Source of the DNA: Vreelandella neptunia
GTDB lineage: Bacteria > Pseudomonadota > Gammaproteobacteria > Pseudomonadales > Halomonadaceae
Assembly: GCF_034479615.1 (NCBI RefSeq)
Contig: NZ_CP140255.1
Span: 1,860,001-1,924,000 of the forward strand
Length of the DNA stretch: 64,000 bases
Direction of reading: 5' to 3'
Part shown: one piece after another, positions 50,378-58,323 of the stretch
How the letters are laid out: each line of letters opens with the position of its first letter
Numbering within the stretch: position 1 is the first letter of the stretch
Position numbers and translations under genes: made by a program
Notes under the pieces: generated by a model
Seen by the model: the letters and a program-made list of their open reading frames with translations, nothing else
The model's database searches: none
Told to the model about the DNA's origin: nothing

Positions 50378-50808
50378 TCACTTTATACTTGCGTGACAAG
50401 ATGGATGTATTTACAGGCACCATCGAGGTCGATCCCAAGGAGGCGATGCCCGCCCGTAGCACGCCCACGCCACCCCCAGCACTATCAGGCGAACAGGTGG
50501 CGCAATGGAGTGGCGCAGGCTGGGTGGTGCTTGATAGCTACCCTTATGTGCCAGCCCCGGCACCTCAGGTGCCCAATTCCGTTTCCCGCTTTCAGGCCCG
50601 TGCAGCGCTTCACCAGGCCGGTCTGCTGGCCCAAGTGCAGTCGATAATGGAAGACCCAGACACTGACCCGATGACAGTCATTGCCTGGCAGGATGCCACA
50701 GAGTTCCGACGCGAAAGTCCGACAGTAGTGGCGCTGGCTGATTCGCTGGGATTGGATGATACCGCTCTGAATGATCTGTTCATAAACGCTGCGACGATTG
50801 AGGCGTAA
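50374..50808 (+). CDS. Tail fibre assembly-like protein
   Basis: 144 residues. Start MITLYLRDKMDVFTGTIEVD, a Pro-rich middle, then a helical XkdW-like end (SRFQARAALHQAGLLAQVQSIMEDP ... VIAWQDATEFRRESPTVVALADSLGL) typical of small proteins after tail fibres. Overlaps the fibre gene by 4 bp. It may be a fibre chaperone or trimerisation helper. Confidence 0.7.
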   Translation: MITLYLRDKMDVFTGTIEVDPKEAMPARSTPTPPPALSGEQVAQWSGAGWVVLDSYPYVPAPAPQVPNSVSRFQARAALHQAGLLAQVQSIMEDPDTDPMTVIAWQDATEFRRESPTVVALADSLGLDDTALNDLFINAATIEA

Positions 50809-50868
50809 TCGTTTTTGTTGTACATATATATAAATGTTAACTTAGCTTTCACCAACAGAGGAATCTTA

Positions 50869-51312
50869 ATGTTACGTTTTGCTATTGTCTTTAGTGTCGT
50901 TTTTTTGACGGGTTGTGCCGGCCCTGCTAGCCAAGATAATCTTAGGGATCGATATGCCTTTAACCTTAAAAGTGTTGAAAATTCTAACGTTTTTTTATCG
51001 CAACCACTAATGCAATATAGTGAGCATGGTGAAGACTCTGTGTTGAGAGCTTTTACTACTGATGTTGCAGAAATAGATAACCCGAGAAGCTTCGTATTAT
51101 TAAAGGTTAAGCCAGATTATGCTGATGACAGCATGGATCTGACGCTTACGTTTGACTATTGCGATGGTGTAGTAATTAAGAATGATACCACTTACTGTGA
51201 TAATGTTATTGGAACCTACCAAGAACGGTTGAATTATCGCTATGACACACTGCCTGAGGAAACGATTCTGGATAATGGGCTTCAGTTTGAAGTGAGTGTT
51301 TTTGAAATGTAA
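50869..51312 (+). CDS. Prophage-encoded lipoprotein
   Basis: 147 residues. Signal peptide and lipobox VFLTGCAG (Cys17), so lipidated and probably outer-membrane anchored. The mature part is about 130 residues with a Cys pair (YCDGVVIKNDTTYCDN). AT-rich and outside the late tail genes, so a candidate lysogenic-conversion gene such as receptor-blocking lipoproteins of other phages. Start at 50869 with GAGG upstream. Its stop codon lies within an 18-bp palindrome. Confidence 0.7.
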   Translation: MLRFAIVFSVVFLTGCAGPASQDNLRDRYAFNLKSVENSNVFLSQPLMQYSEHGEDSVLRAFTTDVAEIDNPRSFVLLKVKPDYADDSMDLTLTFDYCDGVVIKNDTTYCDNVIGTYQERLNYRYDTLPEETILDNGLQFEVSVFEM

Positions 51313-51325
51313 GAGATCTCTTACA
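51308..51325. repeat. Perfect 18-bp palindrome with an added half copy
   Basis: TGTAAGAGATCTCTTACA is a perfect palindrome overlapping the lipoprotein stop codon. The half GATCTCTTACA recurs at 51338-51348. No T-run follows, so it looks more like a protein-binding site than a terminator. The 142-bp gap to 51455 holds nothing else clear. Confidence 0.65.
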
Positions 51326-51454
51326 AAAACTGTCAGTGATCTCTTACATAATGGACGTGGAAACACTGCTATTGTGAGCGCGTGACGCCAGGAACGCCGC
51401 TTATAGCACGTCGGATGCGTCACGACAGGGATGTGCAGTTGGTGCAGAAGGGAC

Positions 51455-51742
51455 TCAGTATTGCCAGGGACGGCATACCCTGCCCATTTCCCCCGTTTTA
51501 TTTTTAGCCCGCCGCCACACGCCTTCCGTTATCAGATCCGTCCTTCTCAGCAGATATTCAGTAGTCCCAGCAACAAGCATATCCTCGCCGTTAAGTGACG
51601 AGGCATTGCAGCGTCCGCTATATAAGTGCCCGCGATAAATGACATGATACTCAATCACGCCCAGGGCAGGCGCTTTGCGCCTAAGGCTGATCCAGCCTTT
51701 ACGCTCAAGCCGCTTTCGCCACTGGGTAGCTGCGTAGCTCAT
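51455..51742 (-). CDS. Second gene of the LexA-boxed operon
   Basis: 95 residues, strongly basic at the N-terminus (TQWRKRLERKGWISLRRKAP) and C-terminus (VWRRAKNKTGEMGRVCRPWQ). Possible nucleic-acid binding. Its ATG overlaps the upstream stop as TAATG, so the pair is coupled. No family recognised; candidate partner of an antirepressor. Confidence 0.6.
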   Translation of the reverse strand: MSYAATQWRKRLERKGWISLRRKAPALGVIEYHVIYRGHLYSGRCNASSLNGEDMLVAGTTEYLLRRTDLITEGVWRRAKNKTGEMGRVCRPWQY

Positions 51743-51966
51743 TACATCGCTGCTTCGGGGTTCCAGCGAATACGAACATGCTCGGCGCTGTCATCGAGCG
51801 GTATCAAATCAACATTCTCGACCGTGCCCAGGTCGCTCAGCATACGCGCCCAGTCGTCGGTATTGTCGTCGGGCTGGCGCTGGAGTTCGGCGCATTTCTC
51901 AGTCTGTGCCTTGGGGCTATTGATGGTTTTCTGCACTCGCTGGCATAACAAGTCATAGCTGCTCAT
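51742..51966 (-). CDS. SOS-controlled small acidic protein, candidate antirepressor
   Basis: 74 residues, acidic and helical (YDLLCQRVQKTINSPKAQTE, then DDNTDDWARMLSDLGTVENV). AAGGTGATCC precedes the ATG. A LexA box covers its promoter. SOS-controlled small proteins in other temperate phages (186 Tum, the Gifsy antirepressors) inactivate repressors; this gene fits that class by control and size, not by sequence. No family recognised. Confidence 0.6.
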   Translation of the reverse strand: MSSYDLLCQRVQKTINSPKAQTEKCAELQRQPDDNTDDWARMLSDLGTVENVDLIPLDDSAEHVRIRWNPEAAM

Positions 51967-51976
51967 GGATCACCTT

Positions 51977-51996
51977 TACTGTTTGTTTATACAGTT
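51977..51996 (-). promoter_or_regulatory. LexA (SOS) box
   Basis: TACTGTTTGTTTATACAGTT (plus strand) contains CTGT-N8-ACAG and matches 16 of 20 positions of the E. coli-type LexA consensus. On the minus strand TATAAA inside it is a good -10 box, 10-20 bp before the ATG at 51966. LexA bound here would block the two-gene operon until DNA damage. Confidence 0.82.
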
Positions 51997-52196
51997 ATTG
52001 AGCCATGACAATAAGCCAGGTGGCCAGTGCCTGCAAGCTGTGAGAATAGGGGAGTGGTCGCAGTTTGGTCGCAGAATCAGCGCGACCAATGTGCTGTATG
52101 TAAATATAGTAAATCGGTAAGCTGCTGTTTTCTCTATAAAGCCTTGTGCAAGCGCGGCCTTAAAAGTGTAGCTGCGCGGATTCAAAATCCGCCGTG

Positions 52197-52601
52197 CTAG
52201 TTTCCTAATTTCCACCAAGAGGGCGTTTTAAGTAAAAGCTGAATTCTGAGTAAAATCTTTTTCACTTTTACTTCATCTTCAGGAGTGTGGGGGATGGGTT
52301 GGTTAAATTCATCGCACTTAACCAATGGCGCTCGAGCAGTATTGAATTCATTCTCAAGCTTGATTAATCGCTTTTGCTTTGACGAAGACATTAACCCGCG
52401 AACCTCATCCAGCACATTCCCATCTAATGCCTTTGCATAGCGGCCCTGGGTAATGGCTCGGCTGATTTGCTTGCGCGGAATATCTGCATTACTGCGGAAG
52501 TGGTTTCTAGCGTCTCTACCGATAGCAAAAAAATTCCCCGCAACGGCTCCAATACCAGCAGTAAATATAGGAATAATCCACGCGCTCATACCAGTTGCCA
52601 T
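52197..52601 (-). CDS. Hypothetical protein with N-terminal membrane helix
   Basis: 134 residues: one Gly-rich membrane helix (WIIPIFTAGIGAVAGNFFAIG), then a basic cytosolic domain (RKQISRAITQGRYAKALDGN, SSSKQKRLIKLENEFNTAR). GAGG lies eight bases before the ATG. AT-rich; lies between the SOS operon and the integrase. Function unknown. Confidence 0.6.
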   Translation of the reverse strand: MATGMSAWIIPIFTAGIGAVAGNFFAIGRDARNHFRSNADIPRKQISRAITQGRYAKALDGNVLDEVRGLMSSSKQKRLIKLENEFNTARAPLVKCDEFNQPIPHTPEDEVKVKKILLRIQLLLKTPSWWKLGN

Positions 52602-52631
52602 TCGCCGTTCCTCGTATATGTTGGTTGCCGT

Positions 52632-52656
52632 TTGGTTGCTGACTCACTGCAACCAA
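52632..52656. repeat. Inverted repeat upstream of the 52601 gene
   Basis: TTGGTTGC and GCAACCAA are separated by nine bases. It lies 31-55 bp before the membrane gene's start, where a promoter or operator is expected. Confidence 0.5.
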
Positions 52657-52766
52657 TATAAAGAATGTAAGCATGGGAAGGTAGGAGACTGACGATCTAG
52701 GCGGGAGACCGCATTGCAGGCGCGACCCTAAGTGATACTGCTTTGCACTCATAATCCCTTGCGCTA

Positions 52767-53999
52767 TCACCTCTCAACCTGCGATTTAAACTGCTCAGCC
52801 CTTTCCTCTGTCATCCCTTCTTCCAGGGAGTCCAGATAATCGGCGTACCACTGCATCATGGCACGCCGTTTCTCGATGTATTGCGCTTGGTTATACACCC
52901 CCGAAACTCCCTCTTCTTTGTGGGCCAATTGCGCCTCTACCAGATCTTTTTTCCATCCGTGTTCGCGTAGCAGGGTAGATGCCGTATGCCGCGTTCCGTG
53001 ACCTACCAGCTTTCCCTTGTACCCAATTTTGCATAGCGCTTGATTGATAGTGTTCTCGCTTAGCTCGGGATTCTTGGAACCCTGCCCGGGAAAGACTAGC
53101 CGCTGGCGACCCGTTTGAAGTCGCACTTCTTTGAGATCTGCCAGGGTTTGGTCTGATAGTGGAACTACATGATCTCTGCGCATCTTCATTTTTTCAGCGG
53201 CGATAATCCATAACCCATCCTCGAAAGAGAACTCGCTCCACTCAGCAAATCGAATCATGCCAGGGCGTGATGCTGTGCGTAGCACCATCCAGACAGCCGC
53301 GCGGGTTTGATGCCGACTTTTTGACAGCTTTAAGGCTTTGAGAAAATCGGGCAGTTCAGGTTCAAAAAGGTGAGGGTAGTGAACGGTTTCAGGCGCTTTG
53401 GCTGCAATGTGACGTAGCTCGCTGGCTGGGTTCAGTTCACACAGCCCTTCAGCGATAGCCTCGCTGAATATCTGATTAACCCAAGACCGCACTTTCTCGG
53501 CTACGTTGTGAGCTTCGCGCGCCTCTAGTCCACGCTGAATAGCCGTGCAGTCTGCCCGAGTGATTCCTGTTAGCGCTTTATCACCAATTCGGGGAAGTAT
53601 GTCGCCATCCAGATAACGCCGCATTTGGTCAGTGGTGCCTGGCGACCGGCCCATATCCAGCTTGCGTTGGTACCAGTGTTCGGCAGAGGCGCGGAAAGTG
53701 GGTAGTTCGCCTTGCTCATCCAGGTTGGCAATATCAACGCCGTCTGATAGCTGGCGCCGCAGATCTTCAGCAGCCCGCCGCGCAGCTTTTCCGGAGACGG
53801 AAGGGAAGCCGCCCAGACCTTTCCATGACCACTTACCGTTAGGTCGTTTATAGCGCAGTTCCCATGACTTTGAGCCATTAGGTTTTACGCGCAAGTAAAG
53901 GCCCAGACCGTCTAATTCACGGTAGGCTTTTTCTTCGGGTTCAAGTGATGCGAGTACGGTATCGGCTAGCGGCCGTCGCTTAATCTGAGTGCGCTTCAT
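52767..53999 (-). CDS. int: Tyrosine integrase (P4 type)
   Basis: 410 residues. The N-terminal DUF4102 arm-binding domain (LADTVLASLEPEEKAYRELDGLGLYLRVKPNGSKSW), a core-binding SAM-like domain (about 100-200) and the catalytic domain follow. Active residues fit R245 (TASRPGMIR), H334-x-x-R337-H (GHGTRHTAS), H360 (AQLAH) and the nucleophile Y374 (AQYIEKRRAMMQW). It recombines attP with the 3' end of tRNA-Leu. It lies 161 bp from attR and reads away from it; in the circular phage it would be downstream of the early-left operon. Confidence 0.95.
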   Translation of the reverse strand: MKRTQIKRRPLADTVLASLEPEEKAYRELDGLGLYLRVKPNGSKSWELRYKRPNGKWSWKGLGGFPSVSGKAARRAAEDLRRQLSDGVDIANLDEQGELPTFRASAEHWYQRKLDMGRSPGTTDQMRRYLDGDILPRIGDKALTGITRADCTAIQRGLEAREAHNVAEKVRSWVNQIFSEAIAEGLCELNPASELRHIAAKAPETVHYPHLFEPELPDFLKALKLSKSRHQTRAAVWMVLRTASRPGMIRFAEWSEFSFEDGLWIIAAEKMKMRRDHVVPLSDQTLADLKEVRLQTGRQRLVFPGQGSKNPELSENTINQALCKIGYKGKLVGHGTRHTASTLLREHGWKKDLVEAQLAHKEEGVSGVYNQAQYIEKRRAMMQWYADYLDSLEEGMTEERAEQFKSQVER

Positions 54000-54013
54000 G
54001 CTGTGTCGCTTGT

Positions 54014-54049
54014 TGTATGCCTGAAGTTAAGCATACAAGAGGGCATACA
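54014..54049. repeat. Putative integrase arm-type sites near attR
   Basis: TGTATGCC (54014-54021, reverse of GGCATACA), AGCATACA (54030-54037) and GGCATACA (54042-54049). The first two also form an 8-bp inverted repeat. The octamer is shared with attL-side sites at 5912-5931. They are just upstream of int and could also regulate it. Confidence 0.6.
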
Positions 54050-54159
54050 TAAAAACTAACACTAAAGGGGGTAAACCAGGGGAAAGCAGACCAAAGAAGG
54101 GGAGCTAAAATGCTTGGCCTGCTTGGCTTTAGACCATATTGAGCAATCTAAAGCATTCA

Positions 54160-54176
54160 AATTGGTGCGGATGGGG
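54160..54176. other. attR core (17-bp direct repeat)
   Basis: AATTGGTGCGGATGGGG, identical to 5844-5860. It covers the tRNA-Leu 3' end, so integration leaves the tRNA intact. Confidence 0.93.
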
Positions 54177-54247
54177 AGACTCGAACTCCCACACCTTACG
54201 GCACTAGAACCTAAATCTAGCGTGTCTACCAATTCCACCACATCCGC
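54163..54247 (-). tRNA. leuW: tRNA-Leu (anticodon UAG)
   Basis: 85-nt class II tRNA with encoded CCA. Acceptor arms GCGGATG / CATCCGC pair, D-arm TGGTGGAATTGGTAGACAC, anticodon stem CTAGA/TCTAG with loop TTTAGGT giving UAG, variable arm TGCCGTAAGGTGT and T-arm GGGAGTTCGAGTCTCCC. The long variable arm confirms Leu. It is the prophage integration target. The symbol follows E. coli usage for Leu-UAG and is by analogy only. Confidence 0.95.
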
Positions 54248-54260
54248 TAAGACGAGGCGT

Positions 54261-54288
54261 ATATTATCAACTTTGTGATAGAAGTCAA
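54261..54288 (-). promoter_or_regulatory. tRNA-Leu promoter
   Basis: On the minus strand TTGACT (54283-54288), 16-base spacer, TAATAT (54261-54266), about 7 bp from a start just ahead of the tRNA. The following stretch is GC-rich (ACGCC), as in stringently controlled promoters. Confidence 0.75.
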
Positions 54289-54330
54289 TCAATGATTTGA
54301 TATTAATCTATACATCAGTCAGGAGACGGC

Positions 54331-55035
54331 ATGACATTAAAGGGATGGCTACAGTGGGGAGGTGATTGGATAAAGCAGGCCATGCCAGGCTACTGCGCAT
54401 TTTGCTTGTCACCGGCATCCGCTGGCCAAGGGTGGTGCGCAACCTGTTTGTGCGAGCTGCCGTGGAACCTGCATGCCTGCCGCCAATGCGGTGACCCAGT
54501 TGCTCATGGTGCGAGCTTGTGTGGGCACTGCTTAGTTGACCCTCCGACATTCTCGACCACCCAGGCGGGACTACTGTATCAAGGGGCGATTAAACACTTG
54601 GTGCATGATTTTAAATTTCATGCTTCACCGCGGGCGGGTACGTTGCTAGCTGAATTAATGCTACTAACCCCGCCGATGATCCAGGGTGATGCACTGTTGT
54701 CAGTGCCGATGACCGCTACACATGCCCGCACGCGAGGGTTCAACCACTCGCACTGGCTGGCGGAACAGCTCAGCCGCCAGCTTGGGGTGCCCATGGTGGC
54801 TGCCAAGCGAGTAAAGGATGCCCCTTCCCAGCGCACGTTGAATCGCCGCCAACGGGTTGCCAATCTGGCAGGTGCCTTTGTCTTTGAATCACCGCCCCCG
54901 GCGCATTTGTTAATAATCGATGATGTGGTCACCACTGGCTCTACGGGCGACGCATTGGCGCGTGCCGCGCTGGAGGCAGGTGCCAAACGTGTTGATATTT
55001 GGGCGGCCGCGCGGACACCGTTAGGTAAGGATTGA
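54331..55035 (+). CDS. ComF-family phosphoribosyltransferase-like protein
   Basis: 234 residues. N-terminal zinc finger (CAFCLSPASAGQGWCATC, CRQCGD, CGHC), then ALLYQGAIKHLVHDFKFH and the C-terminal PRPP-binding loop LLIIDDVVTTGSTGDAL. Homologues assist DNA uptake (ComF) or nucleotide scavenging (GntX in E. coli). It is the first chromosomal gene right of the prophage. Confidence 0.9.
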   Translation: MTLKGWLQWGGDWIKQAMPGYCAFCLSPASAGQGWCATCLCELPWNLHACRQCGDPVAHGASLCGHCLVDPPTFSTTQAGLLYQGAIKHLVHDFKFHASPRAGTLLAELMLLTPPMIQGDALLSVPMTATHARTRGFNHSHWLAEQLSRQLGVPMVAAKRVKDAPSQRTLNRRQRVANLAGAFVFESPPPAHLLIIDDVVTTGSTGDALARAALEAGAKRVDIWAAARTPLGKD

Positions 55036-55088
55036 TAGAATACCCTTTCGCATACTCAATAGCGCTTTCGCCAACCCAGGAGTGGCCT

Positions 55089-56063
55089 ATGTCACACCCG
55101 TTTAGCTCTCTTTCGCCTGATTTAGTGATGTCTGCAGTTGAATCGCTGGATATTTGGCCTGCGGGCGAGCCATTTGCGCTAAATAGCTATGAAAATCGAG
55201 TGCTGCTATTTCGCGACGACGACGGAAAAAACTGGATCGTTAAGTTTTATCGGCCTGATCGCTGGTCAGATAGTGCGATTCAGGAGGAACACGATTTTCT
55301 GCAGGAGTTGGTAGACCAACAGGTGCCGGTCGTTGCCCCTTGGCGTGATAAGGCGGGGGCGTCTTTACACTACTTTAAGGCCTTTCGGTTTACGCTGTTT
55401 CCCCACTGCCCCGGCCAGGCGCCGGAGCTTGATAACCCATCGCACCTATTTGCCATGGGTGAGCTGCTGGGGCGGTTGCACCAAGTATCAGCTAAAAAAA
55501 CCTTTCAGCATCGCCCGCGTTTAGAAATGGCGAGCGGTATTCTTGATGCTCAGCAGCGCGTGTTGGCCAGCAATTGGATGAGCCATCATCAGCGCCGGGC
55601 CTATGACCGTGTGATCGAAAAGATCCATAAGCAGCTCCTAAAACATGATGTGCCCGCCAGCAGCATGATTCGCTGTCATGGCGACTGCCACTTGGGTAAT
55701 GTGCTGGGGCGGGACGAGAAGTTTACCCTGGTCGATTTTGACGACTGCACCATGGCGCCCGCCATGCAGGATATCTGGATGCTATTGCCTACCGATGACC
55801 CCGAGGAATGGCGATCGCAGTTAAGTGAAATCACCGAAGGGTATGAAGAGACGTGTCCATTTCCTGCCGAGCAGATGGCGCTTATCGAGCCACTGAGAAG
55901 TTATCGGCTGATCAGGCACTCAGCGTGGCTGGTATCACGTTGGGATGATCCTGCTTTTCCTCGGGCGTTTCCCTGGCTGGCGGATAGCGGCTATTGGGAT
56001 CAGCATATCCGCCAATTAGAGCAGCAGTGCCTTCAGTTAGAGAACCCACTCTGGTTGGCGTAA
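55089..56063 (+). CDS. srkA: Stress response kinase A (RdoA/SrkA, YihE)
   Basis: 324 residues. Ser/Thr kinase of the aminoglycoside-phosphotransferase-like fold; E. coli YihE counters stress-induced death. Visible are NSYENRVLLFRDDDGKNWIVKFYRP (ATP-binding Lys), RCHGDCHLGNVL (catalytic Asp) and LVDFDDCTMAP (metal Asp). The start ATG at 55089 has AGGAG upstream. Chromosomal, 53 bp after comF. Confidence 0.92.
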   Translation: MSHPFSSLSPDLVMSAVESLDIWPAGEPFALNSYENRVLLFRDDDGKNWIVKFYRPDRWSDSAIQEEHDFLQELVDQQVPVVAPWRDKAGASLHYFKAFRFTLFPHCPGQAPELDNPSHLFAMGELLGRLHQVSAKKTFQHRPRLEMASGILDAQQRVLASNWMSHHQRRAYDRVIEKIHKQLLKHDVPASSMIRCHGDCHLGNVLGRDEKFTLVDFDDCTMAPAMQDIWMLLPTDDPEEWRSQLSEITEGYEETCPFPAEQMALIEPLRSYRLIRHSAWLVSRWDDPAFPRAFPWLADSGYWDQHIRQLEQQCLQLENPLWLA

Positions 56064-56110
56064 TGGGTTTTCAGCACACCACTGGCTAGTTAGGCGATAG
56101 TAGAGCAAGG

Positions 56111-56671
56111 TCAATCAGGCACGGCTTCTTCGCGAGGCACAGGATTGGCGATACCTTCTCCGTCTGCTTGGCGACGCTGTTCGTTAAGCTCTGCAGAAGG
56201 GTTTTCCAGCTCTTCAATTTCAACGGGTTGATCCAGCGTAAGAAGGAACGCTTGGCCAGGAGAGAGCGTACAAGGGTTGCCCTCGCAAGCGATGCCGTAT
56301 TGACCCTCTTCGCCATAAGCACTGGCACTAAATTCGCCAGTAAAAATGTCGCTGTCTGCATCGTGTGTTTCAATGCAGGTCGCCTCTTGGGTGGTGACGC
56401 GAATGCGCCCATCAACCATTTGAGCACTGCCTACGATGACGCAGTACTCGGGTAAGGAGTGCGAGGCGTCGGTTACTGGGGTGGGGTGAAGTAAAATATC
56501 GTTGAGGCGCGCTTGGTTTGACTCAAATGCGAGCTCTTCAACGACTTCTACGCCGACGGTGGCTTCATTGGGTAATGAAAGCGTGGCTTCTGCAGCAGTA
56601 GCCAATAGCGGAGTAGCAAAAAAGGGGGCCGCAAGGGCGGTTAACCAAAAAGACGTTGGCTTAAATAACAT
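56111..56671 (-). CDS. Exported hypothetical protein
   Basis: 186 residues. Signal peptide MLFKPTSFWLTALAAPFFAT plus PLLATAAEA with cleavage expected after TAA or AEA. The mature part is acidic with Cys residues (YCVIVG, ATCIET, GIACEGNPC) that could form disulphides. No family recognised. Its promoter region is cut short by the IS element 69 bp upstream. Confidence 0.7.
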   Translation of the reverse strand: MLFKPTSFWLTALAAPFFATPLLATAAEATLSLPNEATVGVEVVEELAFESNQARLNDILLHPTPVTDASHSLPEYCVIVGSAQMVDGRIRVTTQEATCIETHDADSDIFTGEFSASAYGEEGQYGIACEGNPCTLSPGQAFLLTLDQPVEIEELENPSAELNEQRRQADGEGIANPVPREEAVPD

Positions 56672-56739
56672 GGCGAGCTCTCAATGTTGGCGCCTGCAAT
56701 AAAGGCAGTAAAATATACCCCTCAATCATATCACAGGCC

Positions 56740-56758
56740 CCTAGCCTGGATATTGCAT
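56740..56758. repeat. IS left inverted repeat
   Basis: CCTAGCCTGGATATTGCAT. Pairs with the reverse complement of 58305-58323 except at two positions. Confidence 0.85.
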
Positions 56759-56831
56759 AAGACATGAAAAAGGCGGCTGAAAATCGGTTATAATTCAAGC
56801 TCCTACACAAGAACCAACCGCCTCAGCCGCC

Positions 56832-58151
56832 ATGACAAAATGTACCACGCCGTCCGCTTCCTTTCCACGCTGCAAAGGCCGTCAGGTCATCGCCCGTTTC
56901 GATGGCGGTGATCTCACTTCCGACGGCGGTATCCTGCTGCTGCGGCAGCTCGATCGCGAGATGGGCCTGACCCGCGCCGTCGCTCGCCGGCTCAGCGACG
57001 AGCGCGACGCTCAGCGCTGCCTGCATCGCACCGAAACCCTGGTCCGGCAGCGCGTGTTCGGCCTGGCGCTGGGCTATGAGGATCTCAATGACCACCAGGC
57101 CCTGCGTCACGATATCGCCCTGCAGACCGCCGTCGATACCGATGGCGTGCTGGCCAGTCAGTCCACCTTGTGCCGCTTCGAGCAGCAAGCCGACCGGGAC
57201 TGGGCGATCACCATCCACGAAGAGATGATCGAGCAGTTCATCCGCTCGTTCCGGCGGCCACCCAAGAAACCGCTCTACCTCGACTTCGATGCCACCGACG
57301 ATCGGGTGCATGGCCAGCAGCTCGGGCGGCACTTCAACGGCTACTACAACCACTACATCTTCCTGCCGCTGTTCGTATTCTGTGGCGACCAGCTGCTGGT
57401 CAGCTATCTGCGTCCGGCCTCGCTGGATGCCGCTCACCACGCCGGTGCCATCCTCGCCCTGTTGGTCCGGCGGCTGCGCCAGGCGTGGCCTGAGGTGAAG
57501 ATCGTCTTCCGAGGCGACAGCGGCTTCTGCCGTCCACTGATCCTCAACTGGTGTGACCGCCACGGCGTCGATTACATCATCGGCCTCGCCGGCAACAAGC
57601 GCTTGGCCAAGCTGGCTCTGAACATCGACTACGCGTCGGCCATCCGCTTCGAGAAGACCTGGGAGAAGGAGCGTGTCTTCGGCTTCATCGAGTACGCTGC
57701 CAAGAGCTGGAAGGAGCGTCGACGAAAGGTCATCGTCAAGTCCGAGACCAGCCGGCGTGGCTTCAACACCCGCTATGTGGTCACCAGCCTGCGCGGCTGC
57801 AGCGCCGAGTGGCTCTATGACCACCGCTACTGTGCTCGGGGCGAGATGGAGAACCGTATCAAGGAGCAGCAGTTCCTGTTCTCCGACCGCACCAGCTGCC
57901 ACGAATGGTGGCCCAACCAGTACCGACTGCTGCTGTCGGGGTTGGCCTACCTGCTGCTGGAGCGGCTGCGCCGGGTCTACCTCAAGCGCACCGCCTTCGC
58001 CCAGGCCCAGGTCAACACCCTCCGCCTGAAGCTGCTGAAGATCGGCGCTGTCATCACCCGCAACACGCGCACGATTCGGCTGATGTTGAGCAGCCAGTAC
58101 CCGGAGCAGGACCTCTTCCTGAAGCTGGCCAGCAAGCTGGTGCCGGGATAG
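56832..58151 (+). CDS. IS1380-family transposase
   Basis: 439 residues. DDE catalytic triad: Asp in LYLDFDATDDRVHG, Asp in VFRGDSGFCRP, Glu in RGEMENRIKEQ. IS1380 features YYNHYIFLPLFVFCGDQLL and CHEWWPNQYRLLLSGLAYLLLE are also present. Full length, no frameshift, so the element may be active. A long open frame on the opposite strand is a shadow due to high GC. Confidence 0.95.
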   Translation: MTKCTTPSASFPRCKGRQVIARFDGGDLTSDGGILLLRQLDREMGLTRAVARRLSDERDAQRCLHRTETLVRQRVFGLALGYEDLNDHQALRHDIALQTAVDTDGVLASQSTLCRFEQQADRDWAITIHEEMIEQFIRSFRRPPKKPLYLDFDATDDRVHGQQLGRHFNGYYNHYIFLPLFVFCGDQLLVSYLRPASLDAAHHAGAILALLVRRLRQAWPEVKIVFRGDSGFCRPLILNWCDRHGVDYIIGLAGNKRLAKLALNIDYASAIRFEKTWEKERVFGFIEYAAKSWKERRRKVIVKSETSRRGFNTRYVVTSLRGCSAEWLYDHRYCARGEMENRIKEQQFLFSDRTSCHEWWPNQYRLLLSGLAYLLLERLRRVYLKRTAFAQAQVNTLRLKLLKIGAVITRNTRTIRLMLSSQYPEQDLFLKLASKLVPG

Positions 58152-58304
58152 CGCCGCGGCGTGCTGTCCCCGGCACAGAAAACACATGGGGGTAGGGGGA
58201 AATGCGCCTTGAGCTCAGGAAATTGATCAATATATAGCCAACTTCCAGCTCTGGGCGGCATCATCGCCACCAAACCTGGCATTTGGGTGCTGCTGACCAA
58301 CCCG

Positions 58305-58323
58305 ATGCAACATCCGGGCTAGG
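58305..58323. repeat. IS right inverted repeat
   Basis: ATGCAACATCCGGGCTAGG. Reverse complement matches the left end at 17 of 19 bases. Confidence 0.85.

Larger units (their letters stand above)
5844..54176. mobile_element. Complete lambdoid (cos-type siphophage) prophage, about 48.3 kb
   Basis: The element is bounded by 17-bp direct repeats (attL 5844-5860, attR 54160-54176) that overlap the 3' end of tRNA-Leu. It contains every module expected of a functional temperate siphophage: integrase, immunity region with operators, replication genes, nucleases, lysis cassette, cos site, head and tail genes in lambda order and a tail fibre. No structural gene looks truncated or frameshifted apart from the programmed G/GT site. 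Its length is close to that of lambda. It should be able to excise and package, but this is inference from gene completeness. Confidence 0.95.
56740..58323 (+). mobile_element. IS1380-family insertion sequence, 1584 bp
   Basis: Terminal inverted repeats of 19 bp (17 identical) at 56740-56758 and 58305-58323 begin with CCTAG, as in IS1380-family ends such as ISEcp1. One full transposase gene. No target-site duplication matches at the ends (left flank AGGCC, right flank TTGCA). GC content is higher than in neighbours. Confidence 0.88.

Noticed and set aside
52165..52200. A tRNA T-arm-like hairpin (GCGGATT, CAA, AATCCGC) beside the 52197-52601 gene
   Set aside because: No acceptor, D or anticodon arms can be drawn, and it is not repeated at the prophage ends. 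It may be a remnant of another attachment site, but this is not supported.
52319..52327. Fifth immunity operator copy (AACCAATGG)
   Set aside because: Only nine of eleven bases match and it lies inside a coding gene away from any promoter; probably chance.
56823..58187. A 454-codon open frame on the minus strand of the IS transposase gene
   Set aside because: It mirrors the transposase codons in high-GC DNA, is rich in Leu/Gln/Val low-complexity runs and has no recognisable domain; the plus-strand frame has the full DDE motif set.
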